Positions 40,416 through 48,865 of a stretch of DNA of 64,000 bases are shown here, in pieces (the first letter of the stretch is position 1; each line of letters opens with the position of its first letter). This stretch comes from JBPCQA01 sp050998615 (GTDB taxonomy: Bacteria; Actinomycetota; Actinomycetes; Propionibacteriales; Nocardioidaceae): NCBI GenBank assembly GCA_050998615.1, contig JBPCQA010000045.1, forward strand, positions 8,597-72,596. Reading direction: 5' to 3'. Both the position numbers and the translations under genes were made by a program. The notes under the pieces are model-generated. The model did not search any database. It saw nothing but the letters and a program-made list of their open reading frames with translations, and was not told the origin of the DNA.

Positions 40416-41230
40416 TGGGCGTGTTCGCGGCGATGCTGTTCGCATGCCTCAGCGTGGCTGTCGCGCTTCCCGGGATCGACACCACGCTTTTTCGGCTCGG
40501 CCAGGGGCTCGGCAACCAACAGGCCATTGGCGGGCGGCGCCGGCGCTGGATGGTGTCGTGGCCGCTGGCCGCGGCACTCGCGGTCTTGGCGCTGGTGCTG
40601 CTCAGCGGGGTCGGTGTCGAGGTGATGCTGCTCGGGGCGGGATCGCTTGGCGCCTTCGCAGTCGTGCGGCGGCTGCTCGCGTCATGGCGGCTGCGGGTAC
40701 GCCGCCGGGGGCGTCAGCGGGCCGTGATCGAGTTGTGTGACGCGCTGGCCGCTGAGATGCGCGCCGGGTTGCCGGCCACCGTCGCGCTCGAGCGGTCCTG
40801 CGGCCTCTGGGCTGAGTTGGCATCGGTGGCGACGGTCGCTCGGTTGGGTGGAGACGTGACAGCCGCGATTCGACAGGCCGGGCAGACACCGGGGGCGGAA
40901 GGGCTTAGCGCCGTGGCCGCTGCCTGGGAGGTGGCGGCTCGCTCCGGGGCGGCTCTGGCGCTCGTGCTCGAGAGGGTGGCCGCCGGACTGCGCAGCGATG
41001 ACGATGCGCGCTCGGAAGTGATCGCGGCCCTGGGGCCGCCGCGGGCCACCGCGAAGATGCTCGCTGCGCTGCCGCTGTTCGGTCTCGCGCTCGGAGTGTC
41101 CATGGACGCGCATCCCGTGCAGTTCTTGTTCCATACCGGTGCGGGGTTGGGCTGCCTCGGCCTTGGCGTGCTGCTCGCGTTGCTGGGCGTGGTGTGGGTC
41201 GAGCGGCTCGCCGCAGCGGTGGAGGCGTGA
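40415..41230 (+). CDS. tadB: Type II secretion F family protein, TadB-like
   Basis: 271 residues, inner-membrane platform protein of the Tad pilus. Two N-terminal hydrophobic segments (~3-20 and ~45-85), the cytoplasmic T2SSF domain with LCDALAAEMRAGLPATVALE (~110) and AAAWEVAARSGAALALVLER (~170), and a C-terminal hydrophobic segment (~205-265). ATG 40415 overlaps the tadA stop; the frame is open to 40406. GTGA junction to tadC. Rv3658c position. Confidence 0.87.
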   Translation: MGVFAAMLFACLSVAVALPGIDTTLFRLGQGLGNQQAIGGRRRRWMVSWPLAAALAVLALVLLSGVGVEVMLLGAGSLGAFAVVRRLLASWRLRVRRRGRQRAVIELCDALAAEMRAGLPATVALERSCGLWAELASVATVARLGGDVTAAIRQAGQTPGAEGLSAVAAAWEVAARSGAALALVLERVAAGLRSDDDARSEVIAALGPPRATAKMLAALPLFGLALGVSMDAHPVQFLFHTGAGLGCLGLGVLLALLGVVWVERLAAAVEA

Positions 41231-41967
41231 GCTTGCTCGCCGCGGCGCTCGCGTTCGCCGCCGTGGTGACCATGCTCCCGGCCGGTTCGACCCGGCGGCT
41301 CAGCCAGCTGCTCGGAGATCGAACGGCGAGCTCCGTCGGAGTCGACATGCACGCCAGCTCGATCGTGGAAAGGGCAGTGCCGAGGGCGGTCGTGTGCGTC
41401 CTCGCCGCAGTCGGGGTGGGTTGGGTGGTGTCGGGGCCGGCGATTGCGCTGGCCGGTGTTCCGCTGGGTCTGGTGCTGGCACGCTGGATCGGGCGGTTGG
41501 AGTCACCGACGGCGGCCGCAGCGCGCGAAGAGATCGCCCGTGACCTCCCGCTCGCCGCGGATCTGCTCTCGGCCTGCGCCCAGGTCGGGCGGCCGGTCGA
41601 ACAATCGCTCGACGTTGTGTCGCGCGCCGTGGGAGGGGCCTTGTCGCAGCGTCTCGATGGCCTCAGCGCTCGGCTGGCCCTCGGTGCGGATCCGGCGTCT
41701 GAGTGGCGTCGACTCGCGCTCGATGAGCAGCTGGCGCCGTTGGGGCGGACGATGCTGCGCGCTGTGGAGTCGGGCGCGCCCCTCGTCGACGGCTTGACGA
41801 GGCTCGCGCAGGACAGCCGTCGAGATCGGCGTACCCACATGCAGTTGCGTGCCCGCAGCGTCGGCGTGAAGGCCGCCGGTCCGCTGGCAGCCTGCTTCTT
41901 GCCGGCGTTCATGCTGATTGGCGTCGTGCCGACGGTCGTCGGCGCCTTCCAGCACCTCGTCTTGTGA
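41227..41967 (+). CDS. tadC: Type II secretion F family protein, TadC-like
   Basis: 246 residues, second membrane platform protein. N-terminal hydrophobic segments (~1-20 and ~55-85), T2SSF domain with DLPLAADLLSACAQVGRPVE (~103-122) and LRAVESGAPLVDGLTRLAQD (~175), then a C-terminal membrane helix (PLAACFLPAFMLIGVVPTVV). GTG start overlaps the tadB stop (GTGA). The tad membrane genes end here; 191 bases with a dispersed repeat separate it from the pilin genes. Confidence 0.87.
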   Translation: MSLLAAALAFAAVVTMLPAGSTRRLSQLLGDRTASSVGVDMHASSIVERAVPRAVVCVLAAVGVGWVVSGPAIALAGVPLGLVLARWIGRLESPTAAAAREEIARDLPLAADLLSACAQVGRPVEQSLDVVSRAVGGALSQRLDGLSARLALGADPASEWRRLALDEQLAPLGRTMLRAVESGAPLVDGLTRLAQDSRRDRRTHMQLRARSVGVKAAGPLAACFLPAFMLIGVVPTVVGAFQHLVL

Positions 41968-42000
41968 GAGCCCGCGCGGACAGCGAGTCGCCGGGCTCGC
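41968..42000. repeat. Dispersed hairpin repeat, copy 1
   Basis: 33 bases directly after the tadC stop. It forms a GAGCCCG/CGGGCTC hairpin and matches the copy at 50173-50205 at all but three positions. The remainder of the gap to 42158 has no gene; a promoter for the pilin genes may lie there, but I cannot place it. Confidence 0.7.
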
Positions 42001-42158
42001 ACGGCTGGCGCGCAATCCCCAGCTCGAAACCGTGACGCGGGTCGTCAACAGAAGAGAAATCCCTGCTAGTACGCCCATGTGAGCCGCGACAAGGTGAGTG
42101 GCACATCCACATCACCGCCTCGAGCCGTCGGCTTGAGGCTCGAAGCAAAGGACATGAC

Positions 42159-42356
42159 ATGACAGCACGTATTGCCGCCCGGATCGCCACCGCAACCGCT
42201 CGTGACGAGAAGGGCATGACCACCGCCGAGTACGCCGTGGGCACGGTCTCCGCCTGCGGGTTCGCCGGGATTCTCTACAAGATCTTGACCTCCGGATTCG
42301 GAGAGCAGCTGCTCAGCGGGCTGCTGAACAAGGTCTTGGACATCCTGCCCTTCTGA
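42159..42356 (+). CDS. Flp-like pilin, DUF4244 family
   Basis: 65 residues. Short basic leader (MTARIAARIATATARDEKG) followed by MTTAEYAVGT and a hydrophobic helix: the class III prepilin cleavage pattern G|xxxxEY with Glu at position 5. Probably the major pilus subunit, cut by a prepilin peptidase that is not in this window. A GC-rich hairpin follows eight bases after the stop, and a second pilin gene after it. Rv3656c position. Confidence 0.82.
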   Translation: MTARIAARIATATARDEKGMTTAEYAVGTVSACGFAGILYKILTSGFGEQLLSGLLNKVLDILPF

Positions 42357-42363
42357 TCAATGC

Positions 42364-42401
42364 GGCGGGGGCGCGTCGCGCTCTGGCGAGGCGCCCCCGC
42401 C
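42364..42401 (+). terminator. Intercistronic hairpin between the two pilin genes
   Basis: GGCGGGGGCGC (42364-42374) pairs perfectly with GCGCCCCCGCC (42391-42401), with a 16-base loop. It lies between two pilin genes on the same strand, so it may act as an attenuator or 3'-end stabiliser giving more of the first pilin than of downstream genes. No T-run. Confidence 0.6.
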
Positions 42402-42418
42402 AACAGTAAGGAGACGCT

Positions 42419-42601
42419 ATGTCGCGGATCAAAGGTGAGCAGGGGATGGCCACGGCCGAGTACGCCGTGGGCACGGTCGCCGTGGTCGCGTTCGGCTGTG
42501 TTCTGTGTCTGCTCGTGCCGTGGATTCAAGACTTCTTGCAGTCGATCATGAGCATCGTCTTGCGCCAGCACGGCTTTGGCTGGTTCCCATGGGTGCGGTG
42601 A
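42419..42601 (+). CDS. Second Flp-like pilin, DUF4244 family
   Basis: 60 residues. Leader MSRIKGEQG then MATAEYAVGTVAVVAF and a hydrophobic helix; the same G|MxTAEYAVGT cleavage site as the first pilin. The C-terminus is shorter and aromatic (GFGWFPWVR). SD AAGGAG before the ATG. It overlaps the start of the TadE-like gene. A paralogue or minor pilin. Confidence 0.8.
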   Translation: MSRIKGEQGMATAEYAVGTVAVVAFGCVLCLLVPWIQDFLQSIMSIVLRQHGFGWFPWVR

Positions 42602-43041
42602 TCGGCGGCGCGCAGCCAGGCGGTGGCCGCCGGCGAACCCGACGCCAGGCCAGCCGGTGGCGCCCATCCGGCCGACAGGCGCGGCACGACACGGGCATGG
42701 TGACGGCCGAGGCTGCCGTGGTGTTGCCGATCATCGCCGCCTTCGCGTTGCTGCTGGTCTGGCTACTCTCGGTCGGGATAGCGCAGGTCCGTGTCGTCGA
42801 CGCGGCCCGAGACGCCGCGCGGGCATTGGCTCGCGGCGACGATAGTTCGATGGCGCTTGCCGCCGCTCGCCGTACCGCACCAGCGGGCTCTCAAATCATG
42901 GTTGGTCGCGCCGGTGGCTTCGTGACCGTCACCGTCTCGCTGCACGCCACGGCACCGAGTTGGTTGCTCGTGCCGCTGCCGTCGATCACCGTCGGCTCGC
43001 ATTCGACAGTGGAGATGGAGGGCGACCGTGACGGGGGCTAA
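42589..43041 (+). CDS. TadE-like pilus minor subunit
   Basis: 150 residues from ATG 42589 (GTG 42598, which overlaps the pilin stop as GTGA, is equally possible). An Arg-rich N-terminus (~40 residues) is followed by DTGMVTAEAAVVLPIIAAFA and a single membrane helix, then an extracytoplasmic domain beginning VRVVDAARDAARALARGDD. The MVTAEAAVVLP motif is the TadE hallmark, probably processed after the Gly like the pilins. Rv3655c position. Confidence 0.82.
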   Translation: MGAVIGGAQPGGGRRRTRRQASRWRPSGRQARHDTGMVTAEAAVVLPIIAAFALLLVWLLSVGIAQVRVVDAARDAARALARGDDSSMALAAARRTAPAGSQIMVGRAGGFVTVTVSLHATAPSWLLVPLPSITVGSHSTVEMEGDRDGG

Positions 43042-43402
43042 CGACTCAGGTCGCCGGGCCGACCGGAGTCGAGACGCCGGAGTGGCCACGGTGTGGGCCG
43101 TAGGCTGGATGTTCACCTGTCTGGCAGTCGGCTGGGTGAGCATCATCGCGGCGATGGCGGTGGCGCGACAACATCAGCTCGACGCGTCGGCCGACCTGGC
43201 GTCGTTGTCCGGTGCTTCACATCTACAACATGGCCATGACGCCTGCCAGGCCGTCGCCCGAACTGCGGCCGCCAACCAGGTTGCGCTCACCGAGTGCCGG
43301 GTCCAGGGTGAGGACGTCTTCGTGGTCGTCGAGTCCACTCTCAAGCTCCCGGCCGGCCAGCGGCTCCGCCTGGTGGCCACCGCCAGAGCGGGGCCGGTCT
43401 AG
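43028..43402 (+). CDS. TadE-like / Rv3654c-type pilus-associated protein
   Basis: 124 residues. Charged N-terminus, then GVATVWAVGWMFTCLAVGWV (one membrane helix, ~18-45) and QHQLDASADLASLSGASHLQ (~48-67), a pattern typical of TadG/Rv3654c proteins in which the mature subunit starts GVATVW. It has a Cys pair (DACQAV and TECRVQ) able to form an exported disulfide. GTG 43028 overlaps the previous gene by 14 bases; last gene of the pilus operon, convergent with the LapA gene. Confidence 0.8.
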   Translation: MTGANDSGRRADRSRDAGVATVWAVGWMFTCLAVGWVSIIAAMAVARQHQLDASADLASLSGASHLQHGHDACQAVARTAAANQVALTECRVQGEDVFVVVESTLKLPAGQRLRLVATARAGPV

Positions 43403-43522
43403 TGGTGTGCGCCAAGCTGAGACCTCAGCCGGCCAAGGCGAGCTCTGCGTCGCAACCTGCCGGCTCTGCTGCCCCGAAAGTGCGCGGCAAGGCGGCGCGA
43501 CTCCGCAGGCCCACGTCGCCTC

Positions 43523-43933
43523 TCAGGTGCGTTCGTCTCGCGGAGCAGTGTCGAAGTGGTCGTCGCCGGGGTCTCGCCGGTCTGGGCCGGCCGTCCCCGA
43601 TGGCGACGGTGTGGGCTCAGCGGGAGCCGCCGACTCGGAACCGGTTGGGCCTGCTGCTGGTGCGGGCTGGGTTCGTTCGTTGCGTTCGGCGCGGTCACGC
43701 AGGGCGTTCATCTCTGCCTTACGGTGCCGTGACCGCTGCAGTCCCTTGGTGATCAGCCAGATTCCTATTACGGCTACCAACAAACACACCAAGCCCGCGA
43801 TGAACACGACTGCCAAGTCCGTCTTGATGGTGAACCAGTGGAGATCGATGTTGGCGGTTTGGCCGCCGCGGATGATGGCCGCAACCGCGACGATGATCGC
43901 GATTGCCAACAACAACAGGCCTAAGATGACCAC
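43523..43933 (-). CDS. LapA-domain membrane protein
   Basis: 136 residues. Two N-terminal membrane helices (LGLLLLAIAIIVAVAAII ~3-20 and LAVVFIAGLVCLLVAVIGIW ~40-60) flanking NIDLHWFTIKTD, the LapA/DUF1049 pattern. A cytoplasmic coiled region (QRSRHRKAEMNALRDRAERN) and a Pro/Ala/acidic tail, probably disordered, follow. Function in actinobacteria is unknown. Confidence 0.8.
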   Translation of the reverse strand: MVILGLLLLAIAIIVAVAAIIRGGQTANIDLHWFTIKTDLAVVFIAGLVCLLVAVIGIWLITKGLQRSRHRKAEMNALRDRAERNERTQPAPAAGPTGSESAAPAEPTPSPSGTAGPDRRDPGDDHFDTAPRDERT

Positions 43934-43990
43934 AACCGTCAGTCTCCTCTCGGTGCCATCGTTTTCCGGGCCGGCGGCCTGGCTATTGGA

Positions 43991-46429
43991 TCACCGTAGC
44001 GGTCTCTTGCCGGGCTCTGCGAGCAACACGTCGAGCAGCAAGATCGCGCCGCGTTTGTCCAACGGGTGGTTTCCGTTCCCGCACTTGGGTGACTGCACAC
44101 AAGACGGGCAGCCATCGTCACAGCGGCAGGACGCAATCGCGTCGCGGGTCGCGGTGAGCCAGTCGATCGCGCTGTCGAAGCCGCGTTCGGCGAATCCCGC
44201 GCCGCCGGGGTGGCCGTCGTATACGAAGACGGTGAGCAGCCCGGTGTCTTCATGCAGCGCTGTCGACACCCCGCCGATGTCCCAGCGGTCGCAGGTGGCG
44301 AAAAGGGGAAGGAGTCCGATCGACGCGTGTTCGGCCGCGTGCGCCGCGCCGGGAATGTCACGCGGGTCTACTCCGCTTGAGGCCAATTGTGCCGGCAGCA
44401 ACGTCCACCAGACCGCCTTTGTGCGCACCTGACGCGGCGGCAAATCCAGCGGTTCCTCTCCGAGCACCTGACCGGTCGACAGCAGGCGTTTGAGGTAGCC
44501 GACGACATGAGCTGAGACCTCGACCGAGCCGAACGACAACGTCGCCTTGCCCCAGCTGTCCGACTGGTCAGTGCCCAGGATGGTGATGTGGGTCAGCTCG
44601 CGGGCGCTTGTCGAGTAGTCGGGCCGCGCGGCGTCCACCATGGCGACACCGTCGAGATGGTCGAACGTCGAGACGACGTACGTCTCACCCTGATGCACGT
44701 AGACGGCACCGGTGTGCACGGTCGAGTGTGCCGACGCAGCGTCGACGGTGCCGATCAGCCGACCCGTGGACGCGTCGACGATGCGAACCGGGTTGCCACC
44801 ACTGGAACGGATATCGGCGAGGTCGGCGGCCTTGTCGCGGCGGGTCCAGAACCAGCCCTGGGTACGCCGTCGCAGGTAGCCGGCCTCGACCAACGAGGCG
44901 ACCACGCCCGCCGCGTCCCCGTCGAAGAGACTCAAATCCGCGTCGGTCAGCGCGAGCTCCTGCGCGGCCGCGCAGAGGTGCGGTGCCACGATGTAGGGGT
45001 TGCCCGGATCGAAGACGGCCGCCTCGACCGGCGAGCCCAACAGCACGTCGGGATGGGTCACCAGGTAGGTGTCCAGCGGGTCGTCACGGGCCACCAAGAT
45101 GCCCAGCCCCCCTTGGCTCTCACGTCCGGCCCGGCCGATCTGCTGCCACATGGAGGCGCGGGTGCCGGGATAGCCGGCCATCACGACGGCGTCGAGCCCG
45201 GCAATGTCGATGCCCAGCTCGAGCGCGTTGGTGGCGGCAACCGCGAGCAGGTCGCCACGCTTGAGCTGCTGCTCCAGGTCGCGTCGATCCTCGGGGAGGT
45301 AGCCACCGCGATAAGGCGCGACCCGATCTGCGAGCGAGGGATCGACGTCGCCCAGCAACGCCTTGGTTCGCAGCGCGACGGTTTCCGCCCCACGGCGGCT
45401 GCGGACGAACGCCAGCGTGCGCACGCCGTCGGCAACCAGATCCGCGAGCAGGTCCGCAGTCTCAGCCGTCACCGAGCGACGCACCGGTGCCCCCTGCTCA
45501 CCAGACAATGACGTCAGCGGTGGCTCCCACAGTGCCACCGCGGTGGCGCCTCTTGGCGAACCGTCCAGCGTGACCGCCTCGACGGGTGCCCCGATGAGCC
45601 GAGACGCCGTGACCGACGGCTGGGCGGCGGTGGCGGAGGCGAGCAGAAACGTCGGGTCGGCGCCATAGTGTGCCCCGATCCGACGCAACCGCCGGATGAT
45701 CTGGGCGACATGGCCGCCGAAGACCCCGCGGTAGTGGTGGCACTCGTCGATGACGACGAACCGCAGCGCGCCCCAAAACAGCGACCACCTGGCGTGGGAG
45801 GGCAGCAGGGTTCGGTGCAGCATGTCCGGGTTCGTCAATACGTAGTTGGCGTGGTTGCGGCACCAGTCGCGTTCCTCGCGGGTCGAGTCACCGTCGTACG
45901 TGCAAGCACGCACGCCAGGCACGGACAGCGTCGACATCGCCGACAGCTGGTCATGAGCGAGCGCCTTGGTCGGAGACAGATAGAGCACGGTGTCGCCTCT
46001 GTCGCCGGGCTGTTGCACACTTCGGGTGATCGCGGTCAGCGTCGGCAGCAGATAGCTGAGCGACTTGCCCGAAGCCGTGCCGGTCGCCACCACCGTGTGC
46101 TGCCCGCTCCAGGCGAGCTCGGCGGCTTCCACCTGGTGCCGCCATGGCGCGACCACGCCGCGCTGATGGTAGGCCGCGATCACCGACTCAGGGGCCCAAG
46201 CCGGCCAACCACCCAGATCTGCCCGCCGAGCGGGCCGCACCTGCAGATGAGTGAGCCGGTCATGGCGTGCATCTGGCGCGGCCAGCCTTAATGCCGCCTT
46301 CTCCGGGTCGAACATACGTTTGCCCTGCATCACGGTCCATAATGCATGGTCAAGAGCCCGGGGCAAGGTCAGCAGGTGGCGGGCCGCTAGAATCCGGCGA
46401 GCCGCGGTGATGGGTGTCACCGTTTGCAC
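43991..46429 (-). CDS. DEAD/DEAH box helicase with C-terminal DUF1998 (MrfA/Hrq1-like, Rv3649)
   Basis: 812 residues. Superfamily 2 ATP-dependent 3'-5' DNA helicase. Motif I ATGTASGKSLSYLLP (~114), motif II VIDECHHYRGVFG (DECH, ~227), motif III LLASATAAQPS (~262), motif VI QQIGRAGRESQGG (~441). C-terminal DUF1998 domain carries a zinc site CRCDDGCPSCVQSPKCG (~780). Relatives such as Bacillus MrfA repair mitomycin-type DNA damage. Start uncertain: TTG/ATG region 46429 is given. Its divergent neighbour is hppA; the gap (46430-46492) is short. Confidence 0.9.
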   Translation of the reverse strand: MQTVTPITAARRILAARHLLTLPRALDHALWTVMQGKRMFDPEKAALRLAAPDARHDRLTHLQVRPARRADLGGWPAWAPESVIAAYHQRGVVAPWRHQVEAAELAWSGQHTVVATGTASGKSLSYLLPTLTAITRSVQQPGDRGDTVLYLSPTKALAHDQLSAMSTLSVPGVRACTYDGDSTREERDWCRNHANYVLTNPDMLHRTLLPSHARWSLFWGALRFVVIDECHHYRGVFGGHVAQIIRRLRRIGAHYGADPTFLLASATAAQPSVTASRLIGAPVEAVTLDGSPRGATAVALWEPPLTSLSGEQGAPVRRSVTAETADLLADLVADGVRTLAFVRSRRGAETVALRTKALLGDVDPSLADRVAPYRGGYLPEDRRDLEQQLKRGDLLAVAATNALELGIDIAGLDAVVMAGYPGTRASMWQQIGRAGRESQGGLGILVARDDPLDTYLVTHPDVLLGSPVEAAVFDPGNPYIVAPHLCAAAQELALTDADLSLFDGDAAGVVASLVEAGYLRRRTQGWFWTRRDKAADLADIRSSGGNPVRIVDASTGRLIGTVDAASAHSTVHTGAVYVHQGETYVVSTFDHLDGVAMVDAARPDYSTSARELTHITILGTDQSDSWGKATLSFGSVEVSAHVVGYLKRLLSTGQVLGEEPLDLPPRQVRTKAVWWTLLPAQLASSGVDPRDIPGAAHAAEHASIGLLPLFATCDRWDIGGVSTALHEDTGLLTVFVYDGHPGGAGFAERGFDSAIDWLTATRDAIASCRCDDGCPSCVQSPKCGNGNHPLDKRGAILLLDVLLAEPGKRPLR

Positions 46430-46492
46430 TACAAGCGCCTAATCTTCGACTGACGTGTAACGCGATGGGCCGTCGGCCCAGTGGAGGTAGTG

Positions 46493-48820
46493 ATGTCAGG
46501 GCTGACTCTGGCCGAAAGCGGAGCCAATGTGTCGTTGTCGGGAGGCAACATCACGCTGCTGATCGTGGTGGCCGTGATAGCAGTGATCGGGTTGGCGATG
46601 GCTGCGATGTTCCGGCGGGAAGTTCTCGCTGCCCCCAACGGCACGGAAACCATGAAGACGATCGGCCTGGCGGTCGAAGAAGGCGCCCAGGCCTATTTGA
46701 CCCGGCAGTTCAAGACGCTGGCCATTTTCGCGGTAATCGCATTCGCGGTGCTCTTCGTGTTGCCCGGAGATACCTCGATTCGGATCGGTCGCTCGGTATT
46801 CTTCATCTTGGGCGCAGGCTTTTCCGCGTCCATCGGCTACATGGGGATGTCCCTTGCGGTGAAAGCGAACGTGCGCGTTGCCGCCGCCGCACAAGACGCC
46901 GGTCGTGATCCGGCGATGCGGGTTGCCTTCCGCACCGGTGGAGCCGTGGGCATGGCAACCGTCGGTCTTGGCCTGCTCGGCGCCTCGGTCGTGGTGCTGA
47001 TCTATCGGGGCAACGCGCCACTGGTCTTGGAGGGCTTCGGTTTCGGCGCGGCCCTGCTGGCGATGTTCATGCGGGTGGGTGGAGGCATCTTCACCAAGGC
47101 CGCCGACGTCGGCGCCGACCTGGTGGGCAAGGTCGAGCAGAACATTCCCGAGGACGACCCTCGCAACGCCGCCACGATCGCTGACAACGTAGGTGACAAC
47201 GTCGGTGACTGCGCGGGCATGGCCGCCGACCTTTTCGAGTCGTACGCCGTCACGCTGGTGGCCGCCTTGATCCTCGGCAAGGTCGCCTTCGGGGAGCAGG
47301 GCCTAGTGTTCCCGCTCATCGTCCCGGCCATCGGCGCCGTGACCGCGATCATCGGGGTGTACATCACCCGTCCGAGGCCCACCGAGGGCGGTCTGAAGAC
47401 GATCAACAGAGCCTTTTACATCTCCGCTGTGATCTCCGCTGTGTTGTGTGTGATCGCCGCGTTCCTATACTTGCCCGGCTCGTTCTCCGGGCTCACCGGG
47501 GCGACCGGTCACGGGACCGGGGATCCCCGGGTGATTGCCTTTGTCGCCGTGCTCATCGGGATCGTGCTCGCGGCCGTCATCCTTGCCCTCACCGGCTACT
47601 TCACCGGAACCGAGCACCGACCGGTCAAGGACGTGGGAACTACTTCCCTGACCGGCGCTGCCACCGTGATTCTCTCCGGCTTGTCAGTCGGGTTCGAGTC
47701 GTCGGTTTACACGGCGCTCGTGATCGCTGCGGCTGTCTACGGTGCCTTCCTCCTCGGTGGTGGATCGGTCGTGGTGGCACTCTTCGCGGTTGCCCTAGCC
47801 GGCACCGGCTTGCTCACGACCGTTGGTGTGATCGTGGCCATGGACACCTTCGGCCCGGTGTCCGACAACGCTCAGGGCATCGCTGAGATGTCTGGAGAGG
47901 TCGACGAGCGAGGCGCGGCGATCCTTACCGAACTCGACGCCGTCGGAAATACCACTAAGGCAATCACCAAGGGCATCGCGATTGCCACCGCTGTGCTAGC
48001 GGCGACGGCGCTGTTCGGGTCCTTCACCGACGCTATCCAGACCGCCGCGCGGCAACTGGTGGGGGTTAGCCCCGGCGACCTGTCGCCGCACGACGCACTC
48101 GGCATCACCGGGATCTTGAACATTGCCGACCCGGCGAACCTGGTTGGTTTGCTCATCGGGTCAGCAGTGGTGTTCCTCTTCTCAGGCCTCGCTATCAGCG
48201 CGGTCGGCCGCGCGGCCGGCGCTGTCGTCTTCGAGGTGCGGCGCCAGTTCCGAGACATCCCGGGAATCATGGAGGGCACCGGCAGGCCGGAGTACGGAAA
48301 GGTCGTCGACATCTGCACCCGCGACTCCCTACGCGAGCTCGCCACACCTGGACTGCTCGCGATCATGGCACCGATCGCCGTCGGGTTCGGCCTCGGTGTG
48401 GGGCCGCTTGGCTGCTACCTCGCTGGCGCGATCGGCACTGGCACGCTGATGGCGGTGTTCCTCGCCAACTCCGGTGGTGCTTGGGACAACGCCAAGAAGC
48501 TCGTCGAAGACGGTGTTCACGGCGGAAAGGGCTCGGCGGCGCACGAGGCGACGATCATCGGAGACACGGTCGGCGACCCCTTCAAGGACACCGCAGGCCC
48601 CGCGATCAATCCGCTGCTGAAGGTGATGAACCTTGTTTCACTGTTGATTGCCGCAGCAGTGGTGAAGATCACCTACGGCGAGAGCGCCCACACCACGTTG
48701 CGTATAGTCATCGCAGTGGTGGCCGCGCTGATCGTGGCAGTCGCCGTCTACATCTCCAAGCGTCGACCGGTGGCGATCGGAGAGGCTGACAGCGATGTCT
48801 CCCAACAAATCACTGTCTGA
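46493..48820 (+). CDS. hppA: Membrane-bound H+-translocating pyrophosphatase (K+-independent type)
   Basis: 775 residues with about 16 membrane helices. Uses pyrophosphate hydrolysis to pump protons. Substrate and catalytic motifs: KAADVGADLVGKVEQNIPED (~201), ADNVGDNVGDCAGMAADLFE (~233) and GDTVGDPFKDTAGPAINPLL (~690). The K+ determinant reads GNTTKAITKG (~486), with Lys in place of the Ala of K+-dependent enzymes, so activity should not need potassium. ATG 46493 is chosen with GGAGG five bases upstream. No counterpart in M. tuberculosis at this place; possibly lineage-specific. A short gap of 45 bases precedes the sulfotransferase-like gene. Confidence 0.95.
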   Translation: MSGLTLAESGANVSLSGGNITLLIVVAVIAVIGLAMAAMFRREVLAAPNGTETMKTIGLAVEEGAQAYLTRQFKTLAIFAVIAFAVLFVLPGDTSIRIGRSVFFILGAGFSASIGYMGMSLAVKANVRVAAAAQDAGRDPAMRVAFRTGGAVGMATVGLGLLGASVVVLIYRGNAPLVLEGFGFGAALLAMFMRVGGGIFTKAADVGADLVGKVEQNIPEDDPRNAATIADNVGDNVGDCAGMAADLFESYAVTLVAALILGKVAFGEQGLVFPLIVPAIGAVTAIIGVYITRPRPTEGGLKTINRAFYISAVISAVLCVIAAFLYLPGSFSGLTGATGHGTGDPRVIAFVAVLIGIVLAAVILALTGYFTGTEHRPVKDVGTTSLTGAATVILSGLSVGFESSVYTALVIAAAVYGAFLLGGGSVVVALFAVALAGTGLLTTVGVIVAMDTFGPVSDNAQGIAEMSGEVDERGAAILTELDAVGNTTKAITKGIAIATAVLAATALFGSFTDAIQTAARQLVGVSPGDLSPHDALGITGILNIADPANLVGLLIGSAVVFLFSGLAISAVGRAAGAVVFEVRRQFRDIPGIMEGTGRPEYGKVVDICTRDSLRELATPGLLAIMAPIAVGFGLGVGPLGCYLAGAIGTGTLMAVFLANSGGAWDNAKKLVEDGVHGGKGSAAHEATIIGDTVGDPFKDTAGPAINPLLKVMNLVSLLIAAAVVKITYGESAHTTLRIVIAVVAALIVAVAVYISKRRPVAIGEADSDVSQQITV

Positions 48821-48865
48821 TTCGGCAACGTCGGCCCGGCTGCTGTTCGAAGGTGGGGCTTGCCG

